Shown here: positions 15,117 through 17,956 of the stretch, in pieces
Numbering within the stretch: the first letter of the stretch is position 1
How the letters are laid out: the number at the start of each line of letters is the position of its first letter
Assembly: GCA_002495945.1 (NCBI GenBank)
Contig: DAHU01000103.1
Coordinates: forward strand, 2,747-20,702
Length of the DNA stretch: 17,956 nucleotides
Reading direction: 5' to 3'
From: Euryarchaeota archaeon UBA13
Lineage (GTDB): Archaea; Thermoplasmatota; Poseidoniia; Poseidoniales; Poseidoniaceae
Notes under the pieces: generated by a model
Told to the model about the DNA's origin: nothing
The model's input: only the letters and a program-made list of their open reading frames with translations
Databases searched by the model: none
Position numbers and translations under genes: made by a program

Positions 15117-17906
15117 TCACTCAAATTCTGCGCCACAAACTGGACACTGTTTTGCCATGACTGGTATCTCTGCACCACATGCACCGCACTCAGCAGTCTT
15201 CTTGGTTGATTGACGTCGCTTGGGTTTTTGCCTAGCTGGTTGAAGTTCATCTTCCTCTTCTATCTTGGCAAGGGGTTCATTATCATCCTCGACAGTGAAA
15301 TCAGAACTTACATCTTCGATTTCATTACCAGCAATAGATGAATCGGATAGGCCCATGCCAATGTGAACCTCATCACCCGGCATGACTCCTTCCTCACCGG
15401 TTATTTCATACAAACGACCTCTAATCTCTGCATCACTAGCCGATAATTCAGAATCATCATCCTTGTGTGCCTTGAGTTCCCCTTTAGCGGCTAACATTTC
15501 ATCGAGGTCTTGACTGCCGTCGCTCAATTCTTTGAGAGTCTTGAGTTTGGTTGTTACTTGAGATTCCAGTTCTTCGATCTCTTCCGGTGTCAAACCTTCA
15601 GTGTCGTATTCCTCTTCATACATCTGCTCAATCTCAGCGATTTCGGCCTCAGCAGATGCTATGTTTTCATCCCAGTCATCCTCTAACTGTGCCTCATCGT
15701 ATCCAAATTCTTTTACCGTTTCTGCAAAGTTTCTACTTCCAAGCACGATAGCATCCTCATCTTCCTCTGGTAGTGCTATCTCTATTGGTTTCACAACCTT
15801 GCTAACGCGCTTTTCGCGTCGTTCAAAGAATGATGCAACATCTTGTTCAGCACCACAATATGGACAATTATCCATTAGGTCTGGAACCGACTCACCACAT
15901 TCATGGCAAGCGTGGAACTGCTTTCGCGCCTTGGCGAGGTTGAAGCCGCAGTGCGGACAGCGATTTTCATCACCTTCTAATTCGCCATCACATGCTGGAC
16001 AATAATCGAAAATATCTCTTTCGACCTCTTCCTCAGTTTCACGCGTTAACCATATTGCTGCACCAAAAATTGCTACTAAAATTGCTGCTGCAAGTCCAAT
16101 CAAGGCAGCTGTGCCCATTCCTGATTGTTCTCCTTCAGCATTATCTGTTACGGTGGAAACCGTGCTTAACTTTCGTGTGTAAGTGTTGGTTACTGAGGGA
16201 TCTGATGGTACCATTTGAATCGTTGTTGATGGCGCTGAAGCAGTGAATTGGCACTCAATGGAGACTTTTTGACCGATTGTCGACACATTTACTGGGATTG
16301 TGACAATCAAGGAATTAATTGTTGAATCAAAACAATCAATGGTTAGTTCACCAAGCTCTTGGCTGGTCAAATTTATTGCGAAGATGTATTCTTCTCCTTC
16401 ATCCAATGGCAATGAAACTGCGTTTCTTTCAGCATCGAGAATACGAAGACTTGAACCAGCCCAATTCAGTACTAAGCCGGATTCTACTGTGATACTATTA
16501 GTCGCCATATTATTCGTCAAATCTCTATCTGTTGATCCGACGGATGGAATCCATTCTGCGGAAAATTCAGCGGTGTGAGACCCTGCAGCCGTGTTTAATT
16601 CGGCAGTCCAGTAATATGATTCCCCAGCGTCAAGGGCAATTATACTCGAAGTAGCAACTACCCCCTCAAAGGTATATTCCAAGTTTCCTGTTACTTCTTC
16701 GCCGCCCAAATTAGTCACTGAGACACCCCAAGTCACCTTTTCACCTGCTTGCACTACTGAGGACGAGGGCAGGGCAATAGAATCGACTAGGACATCTGGA
16801 GTTTCAAGAATAATGAAAGTTGAGCTGAGTCTATCGTTGCTGGTGTCCTCTTGAGTAAACGCTCCGTCAGAAAATGGATCAATGACCGCAGTAATCACAT
16901 AACTTCCGGGATCCAAAGATGCTACTAAATCGTCATCAAATGAAGTGCTCCATGCTTGTTGGTCGAGGGAGGAGCCTGGTATTGTGACTGTAAATGGTTG
17001 GGTAGCAAGCATGCCACCATTATGTGGAACTTCCAACCACATTGTTACTGAGGTACTGCCAGTCTCTCCGATTTGTCCAATAGTCCCCTCTACCACCCAT
17101 GGGCCGTCTGACGAACCGGAACTGGGTGACACAGACAAGTCACCAATGTGATACAAATCCATACGCGGCTCAACCAATAGATTGACATTAACTGATTTGC
17201 CTTGTTCCGACGCTTCCAGAACATCGTCATTAAAATCCGGAGTCACGTAGATGTTGTATGAACCAGTTTGAGGGGCTGTAAAAGTTGTATTAACCCAAGT
17301 TTCCTCGCTAGCATTTAGTGACTTTGTTGCTAAGTATTGATTTGCGATATTACCCGGGAAGTTAATCTCTAATTGGGAAGCAATAGCCGATTCTGTTCCC
17401 GTATTCTTGACTAGATTTGAAATCTGTACCGTGTCGCCAGCGTGGATTGACGTTGACGGTGTTAATATCGTTTGAGTTACCCGCAAATTTGGCAACCCCA
17501 TAACGGAGAAATCAATGAAGAATGATTCCTCATTACCGCTGCCACGAGGAAATTCAAACGCTATCCAAACCTTGTCGTCACTTTCTTGCAAACCATCCCA
17601 AGTGGCGTCAACTGTTACTGATGAATCGCCTTGAATATCGATTACATTCTCGACGAATTTGTTCTCTGTACTATACTGATTTTTGTAAAAAGTATAGCCC
17701 ACATTCAAAGCTTCGCTTTGTTGAGTATTTGTCAAAGTGAGATAGAAAGTAACAGAATCACCGACGTTTAGTCCGGTTGATGGCATCATAGCCACTTGAC
17801 TCTCTGATGCTTCGATTCCACCGCTATTATATGCAGATACACTCACTGGTAAAGCCAGCATAGTCGCCATAATCGCTGCCAAGAATAGCGCCTTGTTGCG
17901 TGCCAT
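15117..17906 (-). CDS. CARDB-repeat surface protein with cytoplasmic zinc-ribbon tail
   Basis: 929 residues from the ATG at 17906; an upstream GTG at 17933 would add nine, but the ATG begins a clean signal peptide ending near VSVSA. Residues ~25-590 are Ser/Thr/Asn-rich Ig-like/CARDB-type repeats, with recurring patterns such as VQAGEKVTWGVSVTNLGG and HAGDTVQISNLVKNTGT, and Asn-X-Ser/Thr sequons. A single membrane helix lies at ~597-620. The predicted cytoplasmic part has two zinc ribbons in tandem (C636/639/650/653 and C667/670/681/684), a long very acidic, partly coiled-coil stretch (~710-885), a basic patch (KPKRR) and a terminal third ribbon (C907/910/921/924). All three ribbons have identical C-x2-C-x10-C-x2-C spacing. 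It probably links an extracellular adhesive or S-layer-like domain to a cytoplasmic partner. The partner is unknown. Confidence 0.85.
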   Translation of the reverse strand: MARNKALFLAAIMATMLALPVSVSAYNSGGIEASESQVAMMPSTGLNVGDSVTFYLTLTNTQQSEALNVGYTFYKNQYSTENKFVENVIDIQGDSSVTVDATWDGLQESDDKVWIAFEFPRGSGNEESFFIDFSVMGLPNLRVTQTILTPSTSIHAGDTVQISNLVKNTGTESAIASQLEINFPGNIANQYLATKSLNASEETWVNTTFTAPQTGSYNIYVTPDFNDDVLEASEQGKSVNVNLLVEPRMDLYHIGDLSVSPSSGSSDGPWVVEGTIGQIGETGSTSVTMWLEVPHNGGMLATQPFTVTIPGSSLDQQAWSTSFDDDLVASLDPGSYVITAVIDPFSDGAFTQEDTSNDRLSSTFIILETPDVLVDSIALPSSSVVQAGEKVTWGVSVTNLGGEEVTGNLEYTFEGVVATSSIIALDAGESYYWTAELNTAAGSHTAEFSAEWIPSVGSTDRDLTNNMATNSITVESGLVLNWAGSSLRILDAERNAVSLPLDEGEEYIFAINLTSQELGELTIDCFDSTINSLIVTIPVNVSTIGQKVSIECQFTASAPSTTIQMVPSDPSVTNTYTRKLSTVSTVTDNAEGEQSGMGTAALIGLAAAILVAIFGAAIWLTRETEEEVERDIFDYCPACDGELEGDENRCPHCGFNLAKARKQFHACHECGESVPDLMDNCPYCGAEQDVASFFERREKRVSKVVKPIEIALPEEDEDAIVLGSRNFAETVKEFGYDEAQLEDDWDENIASAEAEIAEIEQMYEEEYDTEGLTPEEIEELESQVTTKLKTLKELSDGSQDLDEMLAAKGELKAHKDDDSELSASDAEIRGRLYEITGEEGVMPGDEVHIGMGLSDSSIAGNEIEDVSSDFTVEDDNEPLAKIEEEDELQPARQKPKRRQSTKKTAECGACGAEIPVMAKQCPVCGAEFE

Positions 17907-17956
17907 CAGTAATATGGACAAATGAAGAAGCACTTGAACCCATCTCTTTTCTTGAT

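Noticed and set aside
15601..16005. A 134-codon Ser-rich + strand reading frame
   Set aside because: It lies antisense to the zinc-ribbon part of the CARDB protein; its composition mirrors the acidic coding strand and it has no start signal or family features.

Overview
The window most resembles a marine planktonic euryarchaeon of the Thermoplasmatota, of the Marine Group II/III (Ca. Poseidoniia) kind. The evidence is an archaeal-type uS2 ribosomal protein, a lipobox lipoprotein, a large CARDB-type surface protein whose cytoplasmic tail carries zinc ribbons, archaeal TATA-like and Shine-Dalgarno (SD) signals, dense gene packing and roughly 40% G+C by eye. The lineage is an inference. No rRNA, tRNA, CRISPR array or insertion sequence was found.

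Layout. On the + strand, bases 1-1642 hold the end of a winged-helix-like protein and a tRNA-dihydrouridine synthase. Convergent to them (3951-1675, minus) is a fusion of an M28 zinc aminopeptidase-like ectodomain with a ZIP metal transporter. Upstream of that (4613-4011, minus) is a protein of unknown function. A tight six-gene minus-strand operon follows (11581 down to 4818). In transcription order it encodes an AGMO/sterol-desaturase-like di-iron membrane hydroxylase, a full-length ketoacyl synthase III (KAS III)-like enzyme with a Cys-His-Asn triad, a half-size thiolase-fold partner, a polytopic membrane protein with a duplicated WHT...TPPH motif and an extracytoplasmic beta domain, an extended SDR (NAD-dependent epimerase/3-beta-HSD type), and a PaaK/CoF-synthetase-like adenylate-forming ligase. 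Divergent from it (11709-12458, +) is a TSUP-family membrane transporter. Next come rpsB/uS2 (minus), a Cas4/RecB-like Fe-S nuclease interrupted by four membrane helices (+), a small lipoprotein (minus) and the CARDB/zinc-ribbon surface protein (minus).

How they may work together. The six-gene operon looks like a self-contained pathway: acyl activation (ligase), carbon-carbon condensation (KAS III plus half-thiolase), ketone reduction or isomerisation (SDR) and oxidation in the membrane (hydroxylase), with a membrane protein of unknown role. The chemistry resembles the bacterial OleA/OleC/OleD logic for head-to-head acyl condensation, but the OleB hydrolase is absent and the ligase belongs to a different branch. 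It is the best candidate here for an undescribed system, probably making a non-isoprenoid lipid or polyketide. The two other standout proteins are the peptidase-ZIP fusion and the membrane-embedded Cas4-like nuclease, which has no CRISPR context in this window.
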